Shown piece by piece: positions 21,524-31,594 of a stretch of 64,000 nucleotides of DNA. Every line of letters begins with the position of its first letter. The stretch's first letter is position 1. The stretch comes from Lenzites betulinus (Eukaryota; Basidiomycota; Agaricomycetes; Polyporales; Polyporaceae): contig JABYQU010000005.1 in NCBI GenBank assembly GCA_022264855.1, positions 310,001 through 374,000 of the forward strand, in the 5' to 3' direction. Under the pieces are notes generated by a model. The model did not search any database and had not been told where the DNA came from. It worked only from the letters and a program-made list of their open reading frames with translations. Position numbers and translations under genes: made by a program.

Positions 21524-22938
21524 ATGTCCAGCCTCGACAGTGTACGCGACGAGTTTCGTCGCTTGTGCATAGCAACGCAGGAATCCTCGTTCCATAGTGC
21601 CACGTTTCAGCCTCTCGATGAACGACCAAATCAAGACCGCCATACCACACAGCAATGGGATATCATGGGGCAGACGTGGACTTTCCTTGCAGTATGCGAC
21701 GGTCAGCGAAACTTCGAATCATCCTGTGCCAGCATGCCATCCTAAACGGAATCCGTCCAGGCCATTCAGGATCCTATTTCACCGCAGAATATACGATCAC
21801 ATCCCTGCCAAATCGATTGCGCAAGACGCTGTGCACGCTGATTGACCAGCAGCTTCATGGAGAGACAGACCGTGATACTCTTGTCAGAAATACGGAGCTC
21901 ATCTGCTCAACCCTCGGCAACGAGGTTGAACAGTTCGACGCAGAACTTGGCGCGGAGATTAGAGCGATTTGTCCCGAGCCGGAGAAACTGAATGAGGACG
22001 AAAGCAAGGACCTGGTGGACAAACACCTTGAAGTTATTCGAAGGGCCTATTCAGGAACTACTTTTGTTGCCGCCCTCGTCAACGTGTCGCAGCGATGCAT
22101 GTGGGTTTTCAATACCGGAGACTCTACTGCCGGTGAGCCTGAAGTTGACATGGACTCTGTATTACACAGTGTTCGTGTCTGACCATGCTAATCCAGGTAT
22201 ATCGACGCAAACATCGGACGGCAGACGAGACTGGGTGAGGTTATCGGTAGACCACATAATGTCGACGCCACAGGAGTATTTTCGTGTGTCTATGGCACAC
22301 CCGTACTCCGAACACAACGACGTGACAAGAAACAACGCAGTCCTCGGGAACCTCGGCATGACTCGCTGTGAGTACTTCCCCTGTGAATCTTGGGCGTTCT
22401 GACTCCTCCTTTGCGTCGACCAGCTATCGGGGACTATTACATGAAACTTCCGCCCTCATACATAACCCATCTCTTCACTTTCCTTCCAGGCGACCCAACC
22501 TACCACCCCGATCCCAAATACATCAAAACCCCGCCATATACCATCGCGAAGCCCTCAACCCGCTTCTTTGACCTCGAGCCCGTCTGGGATGCTAAACCCA
22601 TGGTGTTCGTATTCTCGGATGGGATAGATCACGTCGTCGAGCACTATAGTGCTGACGTTCCCAATATCAAGTACCCCATTGATACTGGACGTCTGGTCGC
22701 ACAACTTCTTGGCGATGACCGCGACCGTCGCGAGGTAGCAGCGTTTCTGGGTCATCCAGTGGAACCTGGCTGGAACCAAGATGGGAACAAGGCCGTTGAA
22801 GTCATTGGAAACTTATTTGGCGGAGCTAATGCAGAGCGCATCCAAGCAGCGACCATCCAGGCGAGCTGGGACGGCGATGAGTGGCCTGAGTTCTATATCG
22901 ATGATACAACCCTAGTAGTGTATACGTTATTCGACTGA
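21524..22938 (+). CDS. PPM/PP2C-like phosphatase, copy 3, intact
   Basis: Exons 21524-21701, 21761-22132, 22197-22367 and 22424-22938 give 411 aa. All three introns fall at the same places and phases as in copy 2, and exon 3 is 171 nt in both. Motifs: VCDG+HSGSYF across intron 1 (the DGHxG metal motif), SGTTFVAALVN, FNTGDSTAG, SMAHPYSE, RSIGDYYMK, FVFSDGIDHVV, VIGNLFGGAN and the final IDDTTLVVY. This is the order of PDP-like PPM phosphatases. No clear mitochondrial presequence is visible, so a cytosolic or nuclear place is possible; the substrate is unknown. Convergent with the following gene. Confidence 0.8.
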
Positions 22939-23116
22939 TACCAAATTGCCAGTGCCACAGACAGGCTACGTGTAGTGAATTGTTCTGCGTCACCGATATA
23001 TTTAACTTTGACCTTCACGTCGTTGCCATAGTTGGATGTAGCTACGGGCCGAGGACGACCTTCCCGCATGGTCATTAGTTGCTGTTATATATGATACAAG
23101 TCATGTCTCCCGATCG

Positions 23117-24332
23117 CTACGAAGAGGCTTCGCTGCGTCGTCGCTTCTTCGACTTCGCGCCTTCTGCCGTTTTTGAGCTGGTCCTCCCTGATGAAGCACC
23201 GGTGGCTACAGCGGCCCCCACTTTCGCCTTCGGCCTCCTTTGGCCTAGCCGCGCATCTGCTTTCTCCGATGGCTTAGGACGCGCATCTAACTTCTTCGCT
23301 AATGCAGGCCGTGCGTCAGACGTGGGTGGGACTGGCTTGGGAATCTTGGTTTTCTTCGCCGTAGTTTTTGGCGAGTCGTTGCCTCCGTCCGTCTGTTGCA
23401 CCTTCCGCTTCTTCACGGCTGGTTGTGCCTCAAGAACAGAGTGATCAGAATCGTCCGCGTCGGAAGCTGTAGGTTTCGGTTTGGCTTGTTTCCGAGCGTG
23501 GGCTTTCGCCTTCATGGCCTTCTGGTTCGCGCGCTTGGCTTTGATGGCATCCAGCTTCGCTTTCTGTATAGGCGGACGTAAAGACGCGGCCGCGCAGTAT
23601 AGAAAAGGGGGCGACGCACCTTCTTCTGCGCGCGCTTTGATGTACTTTCGGCCGCTTTCTTCGCCTCCTGAGGCGCGAAGGCAGCGCGTACGAGGAGGCG
23701 TATGTCCGTGTCGGCATCAACAGCCATCGCAGCCTCTCTAACGCGCGTGAATCGTCGCGTGTGTGCCTATGTTCCGCACGACAAGTTAGCCGAGGTTCGC
23801 TGCTAGTGCCCACAGGTGTTGTAGAAAACAAGCTCACTGTTGACTTGATATGTACGTCCCCCATGATGGGATTCTTGATTAACTTGCCTGGGCAGATCAC
23901 GCAGGCTTTGATCTCAGGCTCAAGCGAGACGATGTACAGTGGGTTTTGTAGGGCCTCGGAGACGGACATGGGAGGTTCGCCCTCCTCGTCCTCGTCTTCG
24001 TCCTCATCTTCTTCATCTTCCGACTGGCCCGCCTCCGAGCCCAAGACTTCCGACCCTTCACCCGCATCCAACTCCCCGTCCAACTCCTCGTCTTCATCCG
24101 CTTCTTCTTCGTCGCTCTCCCCGTCGCTGTCTTCATCGCTATCGTCCGACTGTGCTCCCGACACTCGTTTTGCCGGCCTATCGTCGTCGGAGCTGCCGCC
24201 TGAGTCAGAGTCGGAAGAGTCGTCGTCCGAGTCGATGTTGTTCATGCCCAGAATTTCCTTCAGCTCGCCGTCCAGACCGAGCTCCTCCTCCCGCTCCTTC
24301 TTGCGTATGCGCTTTGCGACGCGTTTGAACAT
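23117..24332 (-). CDS. Nucleolar-type acidic/basic protein with a C2H2 (U1-like) zinc finger
   Basis: Three exons read leftwards: 24332-23838, 23766-23620, 23563-23117 (362 aa). The N-terminus is basic (MFKRVAKRIRKKERE), followed by about 100 residues of Asp/Glu/Ser repeats. Then comes a compact conserved piece: ALQNPLYIV, ACVICPGKLIKN, VHIKSTAHTRRF. The Cys-x2-Cys-x13-His-x5-His spacing is that of U1/matrin-type fingers that bind RNA, and the second His is supplied by exon 2. The C-terminal third is Lys/Ala-rich. This charge layout is typical of ribosome-biogenesis factors in the nucleolus; that role is inference. The precise family is not named. Confidence 0.75.
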
Positions 24333-24694
24333 GCTCGAGTAGGCAAGTTTCCACAGATAAGAGGGTGAGGTGCGTTACAGCTGCGACAAGGAGAAGATGT
24401 AGTCGTACGGCGGCGGGGTACTCCGACTCCCGAGTCGCGCAGGTACTTGACAACTTTCTGTGATCGACCATGAAATCTGAGATCTGAGAGAATGATCGGG
24501 GATGAAGCGCCCGTTTTTGAGTGAAGCGCCCGTAGCCTTCTGACTTCATTCGACGTCCGCGCTGGATCCGTTGTCGACTGGTCCCCCTCGGACCTCCCGT
24601 CTAGTCAGCTCACCTCGGATTTGGCTTCACTTCTGCTCCTTTTACCGCCCTCGCGCCCCAATACTACACGATATTCACGCGTTTTTCCTCCAAC
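24333..24694. promoter_or_regulatory. Bidirectional promoter, zinc-finger gene and DSS1-like gene
   Basis: 362 bp between divergent start codons. It contains a direct repeat of GAAGCGCCCGT (about 24505 and 24522). No upstream exon is needed for either gene. Confidence 0.5.
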
Positions 24695-27625
24695 ATGCAC
24701 CGACAGGCTTTCCCCCGCCTTTCCGAGGTCTCTCCAGGAATCCGACATGCTCTCTGTCGACACAGGAGCACACTGCCTAAAGCTCCACCAAGAGGGCCTT
24801 ACAAGGGCGTGGGCAAGCCGTTCAAACCACCTGCAGAACCCAAGGCAGTCGCGAAGGCGCTCCAGCTCGTGCTCTCCCCAGAAGCCTGCGCCGCGCTTGA
24901 AGGCAAACGCATCAAGCCAGGCAAAGGGAAGAAGGCCGCTGTGTCGCTTCAGCCCTCACAAAGTCCCCTTCCGCCTTCGATGGAGAAGCTCGCGTTTGAA
25001 GCGTCTGACCCCTCGACCGATGCCGGCTCGTTCCCAGACGTTAGCGACGGAGACGCCTTTGAGGAAGTGAGCGATAGATTCCCTGCGGGAACGTTCGTGG
25101 AAATTCGGAGGTATGCTGATGTATACTGTGCCTTCGAATACTGTATATTAATTTCTTCGCATCGCTACAGAAACGGCATTTCTGCGTTTGGCGTGGTAAT
25201 ATTCACGTTGCTCCTGGATCGTAGATGGCTGGTCCACTCCATCACGAGCCGCGGCGAGCTATGGGCCCATCAGGAGCACGATGTGCAGTACCAAATCGAG
25301 GATTTCGCAAGCAAATCGTTGATGGAGAAGTGCGGCATCCTGGCAGAACCAGACAACGGGGAGCAGATGGATGCGAGGGTCGAAGTCTTAAAGCTTCTAC
25401 GCAGCTTCGAGAAGAGGTTTGAGGTTGCCATCCACAGCGCCGTTGAGAAGGCGCGAGCTCTCGACTTCTACAACCTTGTTGCACACGAAGACCCCAAAAC
25501 CTGGGGTCAAATAACCATCCAGGAAGCCGCTGAGAAGCTGTTTTCCTCGCGATCAGTCACCCCCATGGAGAAACTTGCCACCCAGACGTACCTTATGGAA
25601 GACGGTGTACACTACCTGGCGACACAACGGCGGTATCTCAAGAAGCAGATTTTCTGGGTTCGGCCACGCGAGGAGGTCGAGGTCATCGAGGCGGTGCATA
25701 GATTGAGTCTCGCTAACGATCCTGCACTGGACACTTTCGCAGCGAAGGCGCGTGCTCTCGTGCTCGCCTCTAGGCAACGCGCCAAAGAATCTTTCGGCGA
25801 ACCACCCTCGCGCCATCCCGTTGAAGGTCTCGAGCTGTCAGAGAACGACAAAATCATCCTGAAATTCCTCCGCGCCTCCCTCCAGGTCATGCGGCACATC
25901 CAAATTGATCCCTTCACCGTCCCCCTTGCCCAGATAATCAAGAAAACAGGGCTATACGACCTGGAAATATACGATGACTCTTCGGTATACCAGCTTCTCA
26001 CGGAAATGGGCGTGCTTGCGCCGTGGCAAGAGACTGTTACGCGCGGGGATGCTCCGCGGGAGCAGCGCGACAATGTTACTCTCAGCCCGGCCGTTTCTAC
26101 TCCCCTCCTTCCCGATCCCCTCGGTCCTGAAGACTTCTATAACCGGGACATGGTGGATACACTGCGTCACGACTTCGGCGACACCCCTGTGTACATCATT
26201 GACGATTGGGGGGCTGAGGAGCTGGACGACGGTGTGTCCGTAGAGAGGATTCCTTCCGACTCCGAGCACGTCTGGCTACACGTCCATATCGCCGATCCCT
26301 CCACTCTCCTTCCACCCACCCATCGGATTTCCCGCGACGCCTTCCGGATGTCGTCGTCAAGCTACTTAATCGACAGAACCATTCGGATGCTGCCGGAGGA
26401 CGCCGGATTCCACCAGTTCAGTCTCGGGCAGAATCCCGGCCAGCCAGATAAAGTCTTGACCTTCAGCTCGAAAGTCAACATGCAGGGCGACATCGTGGAC
26501 TACCAAGTACGACCGGCGTTGATTCGCAACGTGAGGACCATGAAGTACGACGTTCTCGATGCTGCGCTCGGTATAGACCATAGCGCTGCGCGCTACCCCT
26601 TTGGCAACGCCCCGTCTAGCCAGAAGCCCTTAGATACCTCATCAATCGACCCGGCGTCTCTGGAGAACCTCAAACTGCTGGAACAGGTCACTCGGAGGAT
26701 GCTACGCGCTCGCGTGAGGGTGGGCGCGGTCACACTGACCCTACCCCAAGTCGAGCTGGAGTTCAGTCACAGGCCTCTTCCCGATGACATCCTCGGAACG
26801 AGCTCCCTGACCCCCTTCGCATTCCGTGGGTTCCCAGATATCTCCTATGCCGTGCAGAACATCCGCGAGAACGGTGCGCGCCTCGTGGTCTCTGAGAGTA
26901 TGAGGGCGGCGTGCCGGGTCGCCTCGCGTTTCTTCCGGGACCGCGGCATACCGGCCCTCCGTCGCTCTGTCGGCCAGATGCAGTCTGAGCACGTCGGGGG
27001 CGTCGAGGCCTTGTTGGATACCCGCGACGAGGATGGCTACGTGGACTACTACACCTCCGTCACCAAATGCGTATCCGCGCCCACCGCACGCTACGTGACC
27101 ACGCCCGGCGCGCACTCGCTGCTCGGCGTGCCCGAAGGCGAGGGCTACGTGAAGGTGACGTCGCCACTCCGCCGGTTCGGCGACCTCTTCGCACACTGGC
27201 AGATCAAGCACGCGCTGCTCGCCGCCAAGGGCGACAAACCGTCCCCGGTGCTCTGGCCGGAGGAGTGGCTGGAGGCGTTCGGGTACGAGCTGGAGACCCG
27301 GGAGCTCGACGTGAAGCGTGCGGAGCGGATACAGCACGAGTACTGGGCGCACCTCTTCCTCAAACGGTGGATCGAGGACCCGTCTACGGGCTCGCGCGCG
27401 AACGACCCCACGCGGGACCTGGTTGGGAGGCTGGTGACGACGCCGAACCTGAACACGCGAACGAGGGACAACAACTGCCAGGTGTACATTCCTGCGCTCG
27501 CGTTGAAGGGCGTGCTGGTGGACTTGCCGGTCGAGTTGCAGCTCGGGCTTGGGGAGGAGGTGAATGTGAAGCCGAAGCAGATAAGGCTCGGAGCTCGGCC
27601 GATGCTCGACCTCACATTGAGGTAA
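24695..27625 (+). CDS. DSS1: Mitochondrial RNB-family 3'-5' exoribonuclease (DSS1-like)
   Basis: Exons 24695-25110 and 25171-27625, 956 aa, about the length of fungal Dss1. In yeast Dss1 forms the mitochondrial degradosome with the helicase Suv3 and degrades RNA processively 3' to 5'. The N-terminus is Arg/His-rich without acids (RHALCRHRST), a probable mitochondrial presequence. The RNB domain starts near residue 490: IIDDWGAEELDDGVSVE holds the acidic metal cluster, followed by WLHVHIADPS, AFRMSSSSYL and FSLGQ. Further on are YYTSVTKC, YVKVTSPLRRFGDL (the conserved substrate-binding Arg region) and HWQIKHALL. The third acidic position of the cluster reads Glu instead of Asp. The 60-nt intron keeps frame and has no stop. 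Confidence 0.9.
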   Translation: MHRQAFPRLSEVSPGIRHALCRHRSTLPKAPPRGPYKGVGKPFKPPAEPKAVAKALQLVLSPEACAALEGKRIKPGKGKKAAVSLQPSQSPLPPSMEKLAFEASDPSTDAGSFPDVSDGDAFEEVSDRFPAGTFVEIRRYADVYCAFEYCILISSHRYRNGISAFGVVIFTLLLDRRWLVHSITSRGELWAHQEHDVQYQIEDFASKSLMEKCGILAEPDNGEQMDARVEVLKLLRSFEKRFEVAIHSAVEKARALDFYNLVAHEDPKTWGQITIQEAAEKLFSSRSVTPMEKLATQTYLMEDGVHYLATQRRYLKKQIFWVRPREEVEVIEAVHRLSLANDPALDTFAAKARALVLASRQRAKESFGEPPSRHPVEGLELSENDKIILKFLRASLQVMRHIQIDPFTVPLAQIIKKTGLYDLEIYDDSSVYQLLTEMGVLAPWQETVTRGDAPREQRDNVTLSPAVSTPLLPDPLGPEDFYNRDMVDTLRHDFGDTPVYIIDDWGAEELDDGVSVERIPSDSEHVWLHVHIADPSTLLPPTHRISRDAFRMSSSSYLIDRTIRMLPEDAGFHQFSLGQNPGQPDKVLTFSSKVNMQGDIVDYQVRPALIRNVRTMKYDVLDAALGIDHSAARYPFGNAPSSQKPLDTSSIDPASLENLKLLEQVTRRMLRARVRVGAVTLTLPQVELEFSHRPLPDDILGTSSLTPFAFRGFPDISYAVQNIRENGARLVVSESMRAACRVASRFFRDRGIPALRRSVGQMQSEHVGGVEALLDTRDEDGYVDYYTSVTKCVSAPTARYVTTPGAHSLLGVPEGEGYVKVTSPLRRFGDLFAHWQIKHALLAAKGDKPSPVLWPEEWLEAFGYELETRELDVKRAERIQHEYWAHLFLKRWIEDPSTGSRANDPTRDLVGRLVTTPNLNTRTRDNNCQVYIPALALKGVLVDLPVELQLGLGEEVNVKPKQIRLGARPMLDLTLR

Positions 27626-28098
27626 TAGATCTATCTTTGTTCGGTTTTTGAATCGACACATACACTACATTCGCACTACACGAACTCGGTCATAGAGTAT
27701 CCTAATCAATGGCTAGTACGCCACAGCAATCGTATCATACTCTGCTCACTTTGGTAATTATCGTGTCGTTCTGCCGAATCATCAGCCCAGGGACCAGCGT
27801 ACCACTGGGTACGATTCGGGCACGGGTTGGCCGTTTCAGATTGACGATGTCACCATCGTTGCATGGCCCTTGAGCGCTCCATTCAGGTCAAAGGTACATG
27901 AGATGATCTCGTTTGTCTGACCCTCAAATAAGGCCCGCGTCCAGTTCGTTCTCAGCTACGCACAAGCAAGCTCGAGCTCACTTCTTAACCAAAGAACCGA
28001 GAATGTATGGCCATTACTACTATTAGGTAGATGCCGCAAAGCTATTGTACTTCGACGCGTCGATTGTCATGATCTAGATATCACTCTCCATCCTCCCC
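27626..28098. other. Convergent intergenic region
   Basis: About 470 bp between the 3' ends of the exoribonuclease and CYP51 genes. No gene or repeat seen. Confidence 0.45.
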
Positions 28099-30113
28099 TC
28101 ACTCGTACTTCCTGCGACGATAGTGAATCTGGCTCGGGACGGGTTGCACCATCATCGACTGGAAGACATGGTGTCAATATGTGTACCATAAGCAAAGTAG
28201 AAGGACGCTCACAGAGTAGTCAGGTGCGGGGAATCCGCCCTCGAGACGGAACTCCATCCGGCGAACGAGCGCGCTGATAATGGTGCTGATCTGCAAGTAT
28301 GCGAACTAAACAATGTCTAATCAGCCACAGCTCTATGCAGATGACGTGCTGTCAATAGCTTACCTGTTCACCAATGCACCGATGACGGCCGGCACCGAAG
28401 GGCAGATACGGGCTGATCGTGCCCTTGCTCACGAGACCGAAACCAAAGTCGACCTTCTCGCCCTCGTTGTACTCCTTGTGCGCCTTCGCGGCAACACCCT
28501 TCTCGTCGTACCACCGGATGGGCTCCCACGTCTCGCACTTGTCCCAAACAACCGGGTCGACTTGGCTGATCAGAGGGGACGCGAGGACGATGTCGCCTTT
28601 CGGTACAACGAACACGCTGTCCTCCGCGCCAGCGGGAGTGCCGAGAGTTGCGGGGACGGGGATGTCGACATTGGCCATGCGCATAATGCTGTGGATGGGC
28701 GGGTGCAGACGGAGGGTCTCGCGCACAACCGCGTCCAAGACTTTGAGTTCCCGTATGTCGTCGTACATGACATCACGCATGCCGCCGTCCGGGGTACCGA
28801 AAACCTGGAGCTGCTCCTTGTACAGCGCTTCCCTAGACATCGTTGTGAGTATATAGTGTGTGGCATAAAACCAATGCAACTCACTGGATATCAGGGCGGT
28901 CAGCAATGTGGAGGATAGTCCACGCAAGCGAAGAGGAGCTCGTATGCTGGCCGGCCATAAGCAGCGCGATAAGGATATGAGCGATTTCATGGTCCGGGAT
29001 AGTAGTGCCGTCGCGGTAACGTTGCTTCATAAGAGAGCCCATGACATCATCCTCCTGATTCTGTAATGTCAGGAATTGTGGTAGTGACACACAACGCATC
29101 CACTGACCTGTGACGGGCTTTCGCGGCGCTTACGGAGAATCGACTGATAGAACGAGCTCATCTTGGCGTGGGCAGCATCTCGCCGGCGGTAACTCGGGAG
29201 CGGAAGGCCCGGAATCATCCAGTGGAGAGGCGTGAAACCGTGGTCCAGGTCGGAGTACACCTGCGCGTAGTCCTTGGTCAAGCTCTCACGGATCTCACGA
29301 CCTTGGAGAGTACGGGAGGCCGTCAGGATGGTGATCTCGGCGAACGTTTTCAGGACGGGGAACACGCCCCACTCGTTAATGTCGTCCTGTTGGTATACCC
29401 TGAATTCTGAGTCGGAGTTCAGGTAGTCCTTGACTTCGTCTTCAATCATGCCGACATAGGCACGGAACTTGTCGATGGTTAGAGAGACCTTGACAAACTT
29501 CTTCTGCTCCATGAGCTTCTCGTTAGGGCAGTCGTATACGACATCCTTGCCAAAAATGGGGGTAGTCAAGGGCTGAAGGCGTGCATCAGCAGGTGGAAGG
29601 GTAAACTACGTAGTGCTGTATACTCACCGAGTAAACGGGTTCCGCAGCAAGCTGAGTGTGCTTGCCTCCCAGCACGAAGTCGTTGCCTTGAGGCCCCAGC
29701 GTGACGGTGACACGCTTTCCCAACAGGATGAAAGTGAAGACGTTGCCGTACTAGATATACAAGGACTCGTTGGCTCAAGTCAGACAACACACGTCGTAAG
29801 ATACGGACCTTTTCCCTGCACTCCCTGAAGAATGCGACGGGGTCACGCCCGTAGGCAGGCGCGGAACCAAGGAAGGGTATCCAGTGCCAGACAAGTGGGG
29901 GTGAAGACTTGTCGCGGGGTAGCTGTTGGTGGCGTTAGGACTAACACACGACACATACACCTCACTACGCACCAGTTGCCAGAGTGCATTGAACACAATG
30001 GAGATCAAGGGTATATTGATCAGAGCCAGCAAGAGCAGCCTGGGCGTCGACGGCCACTCCAGCTGGGTGAGAGTGCCCGTCCAGGGCTCCGTGAGCGTCG
30101 CGTTGGCCGACAT
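28099..30113 (-). CDS. ERG11: Lanosterol 14-alpha-demethylase, CYP51
   Basis: Eight exons read leftwards: 30113-29973, 29922-29809, 29750-29628, 29572-29108, 29060-28885, 28832-28364, 28305-28213, 28158-28099 (546 aa). An ER-bound P450 that removes the 14-alpha methyl group of lanosterol or eburicol in ergosterol synthesis, the target of azoles. Visible: an N-terminal membrane anchor, [68 protein letters not shown] (I-helix oxygen-binding motif), [14 protein letters not shown] (ExxR), [13 protein letters not shown] with the haem Cys, and [13 protein letters not shown] at the end. All exon joins keep frame. Divergent from VMA9 across 930 bp. Confidence 0.95.
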
Positions 30114-31045
30114 GGTTCCTTGTGCGCCGTAGAGTCGCCCAGAGGAAAAAATGACGGGTGGAGGAGGAGGAAGAGGACGGGGCTGGCGGTGTGAGCCAGT
30201 GGGGACGAGAAGATATACAATTTAGCGCGGGACATAAACTCGTCCATCGAACCATTCCCACTTTCCCAATCAGGCGCTCGCTTCGCCGCATTTGGGTTCC
30301 AGGTCTCTCTAGTCCTCCTCCCAGCCCACGCCCGCCGTCGAGGCCCCCGCTTCCCGCGTTGTCGTCGTGGTCGTATGAAAGTCGTCAGACACAACCAGCA
30401 GCCGTTTCATCTTAGTCTGGACCGTTGTGGCGCTTACTTGGACTTATATAGCCAAGTACAGGCGTCTTTTGGCAAGTATCCCGTAGGGGAGCCATACCAG
30501 CTGACGTCGCCGTTGTCCTTGCAAAGTCTTCGCAGGCAAGTCGCAGAGATCTTGCAACTATAAGTACAGCTCTCTTAAACAAGCATGGGCAACGGCTAGG
30601 CCTAGCGACAGTGGCCTCGGAGGACTGTTCGGCTGATTCTGTAGATACGAAGAATATGAATAAGCTGCACCCCTAAACAACTACAGCATTGATCGAAACA
30701 CTTGACCAAATACCCAGCAACTATGGAGCCTTTGAATGTGCCGTGCGCAGATTGGTCTACGTTAGTAAACCCAACTCACACCTAAATGCCTCCGGGAGGT
30801 TGAGCGATCGTCTGCGGCTAGCCTCGAGCTTGAAAGGAAGCTGTAATAAAACCTGTTCATTCTAACGTCATTTCGCCTCATATTATATGATGACATCGTT
30901 AGCAATGCTGGCCGTATGACCAAAGCATGGTCGACTATGCTTTCGCGTTCATGCATTGGTACTAGTAGAACGGCAAATCCCGAAGTGAGCGCCCATCCCG
31001 GTTTCTTGGCCGCAGTGCCGTCATTTCAGGTTGCCACCGCCCACC
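30114..31045. promoter_or_regulatory. Divergent promoter region, CYP51 and VMA9
   Basis: Region of 932 bp between two divergent starts. The first 300 bp next to CYP51 are purine-rich on the plus strand (pyrimidine-rich in the direction of CYP51). No third gene is supported. Confidence 0.45.
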
Positions 31046-31371
31046 ATGTCTTCCTCGCTGCCTACGGTCTACATTCTCATTCTTGCAATTCTCGCCGGCA
31101 GCGTAGGGTGGTTTGCAACACCAAAGGGCGGAAATCAGACGTGATAGCTCAAGAGTTCTCCCAGCGAAGTGTTTGAGTGTATTGACGTCCATGTTATAGG
31201 CTCATCCGAACAAGCATTCTACTCACTCTGGCGTGTTGCTATTTGATGTGGATGGTCACGTACCTTGCTCAAGTGCACCCACTGGAACGTCAGTACATAT
31301 ACGGCCAGTTATATTTTCAGACGCTGAACACGGCATACACAGGCCCTAGAATCTCGCTCGTCGAAGAGTGA
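31046..31371 (+). CDS. VMA9: V-ATPase subunit e
   Basis: Three tiny exons, 31046-31140, 31200-31288 and 31343-31371, give a 70-aa protein. Subunit e is a small membrane subunit of the Vo sector of the vacuolar proton pump. The first exon starts MSSSLPTVYILILAILAGSV and ends in GWFATPKGGNQT, the hallmark W-x-x-PKGxNQ loop. The second gives SILLTLACCYLMWMVTYLAQ, the second membrane helix with CCYLMW, followed by a short hydrophilic end. Start context is CCACCATGT. The reading frame is carried across both introns (phases 2 and 1). Size and two-helix layout fit the family. Too short for length-based gene finders. Confidence 0.9.
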
Positions 31372-31594
31372 GCTGCGGGAACAGCGTGCTTAGGTTACTA
31401 GTCGTATGGTGCGTATACGTGTTGCATGACTGAGGTGCTTCAACTAACCTTCGCATACCAGGATACTACTGTAGTATATCTTACTCGAGCTCTCCCGAAG
31501 CTCGTGTTTATACCATTATTCCGTGATGCAAACGCAAGTTTCGAACACGCAGAGACAGCCAGCCCACGGAGCGGTCACCATCCCATCTATCTAC

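Noticed and set aside
26741..27661. 306-codon minus-strand frame
   Set aside because: Antisense to the RNB domain of the DSS1-like gene, with Arg/His-rich shadow composition.
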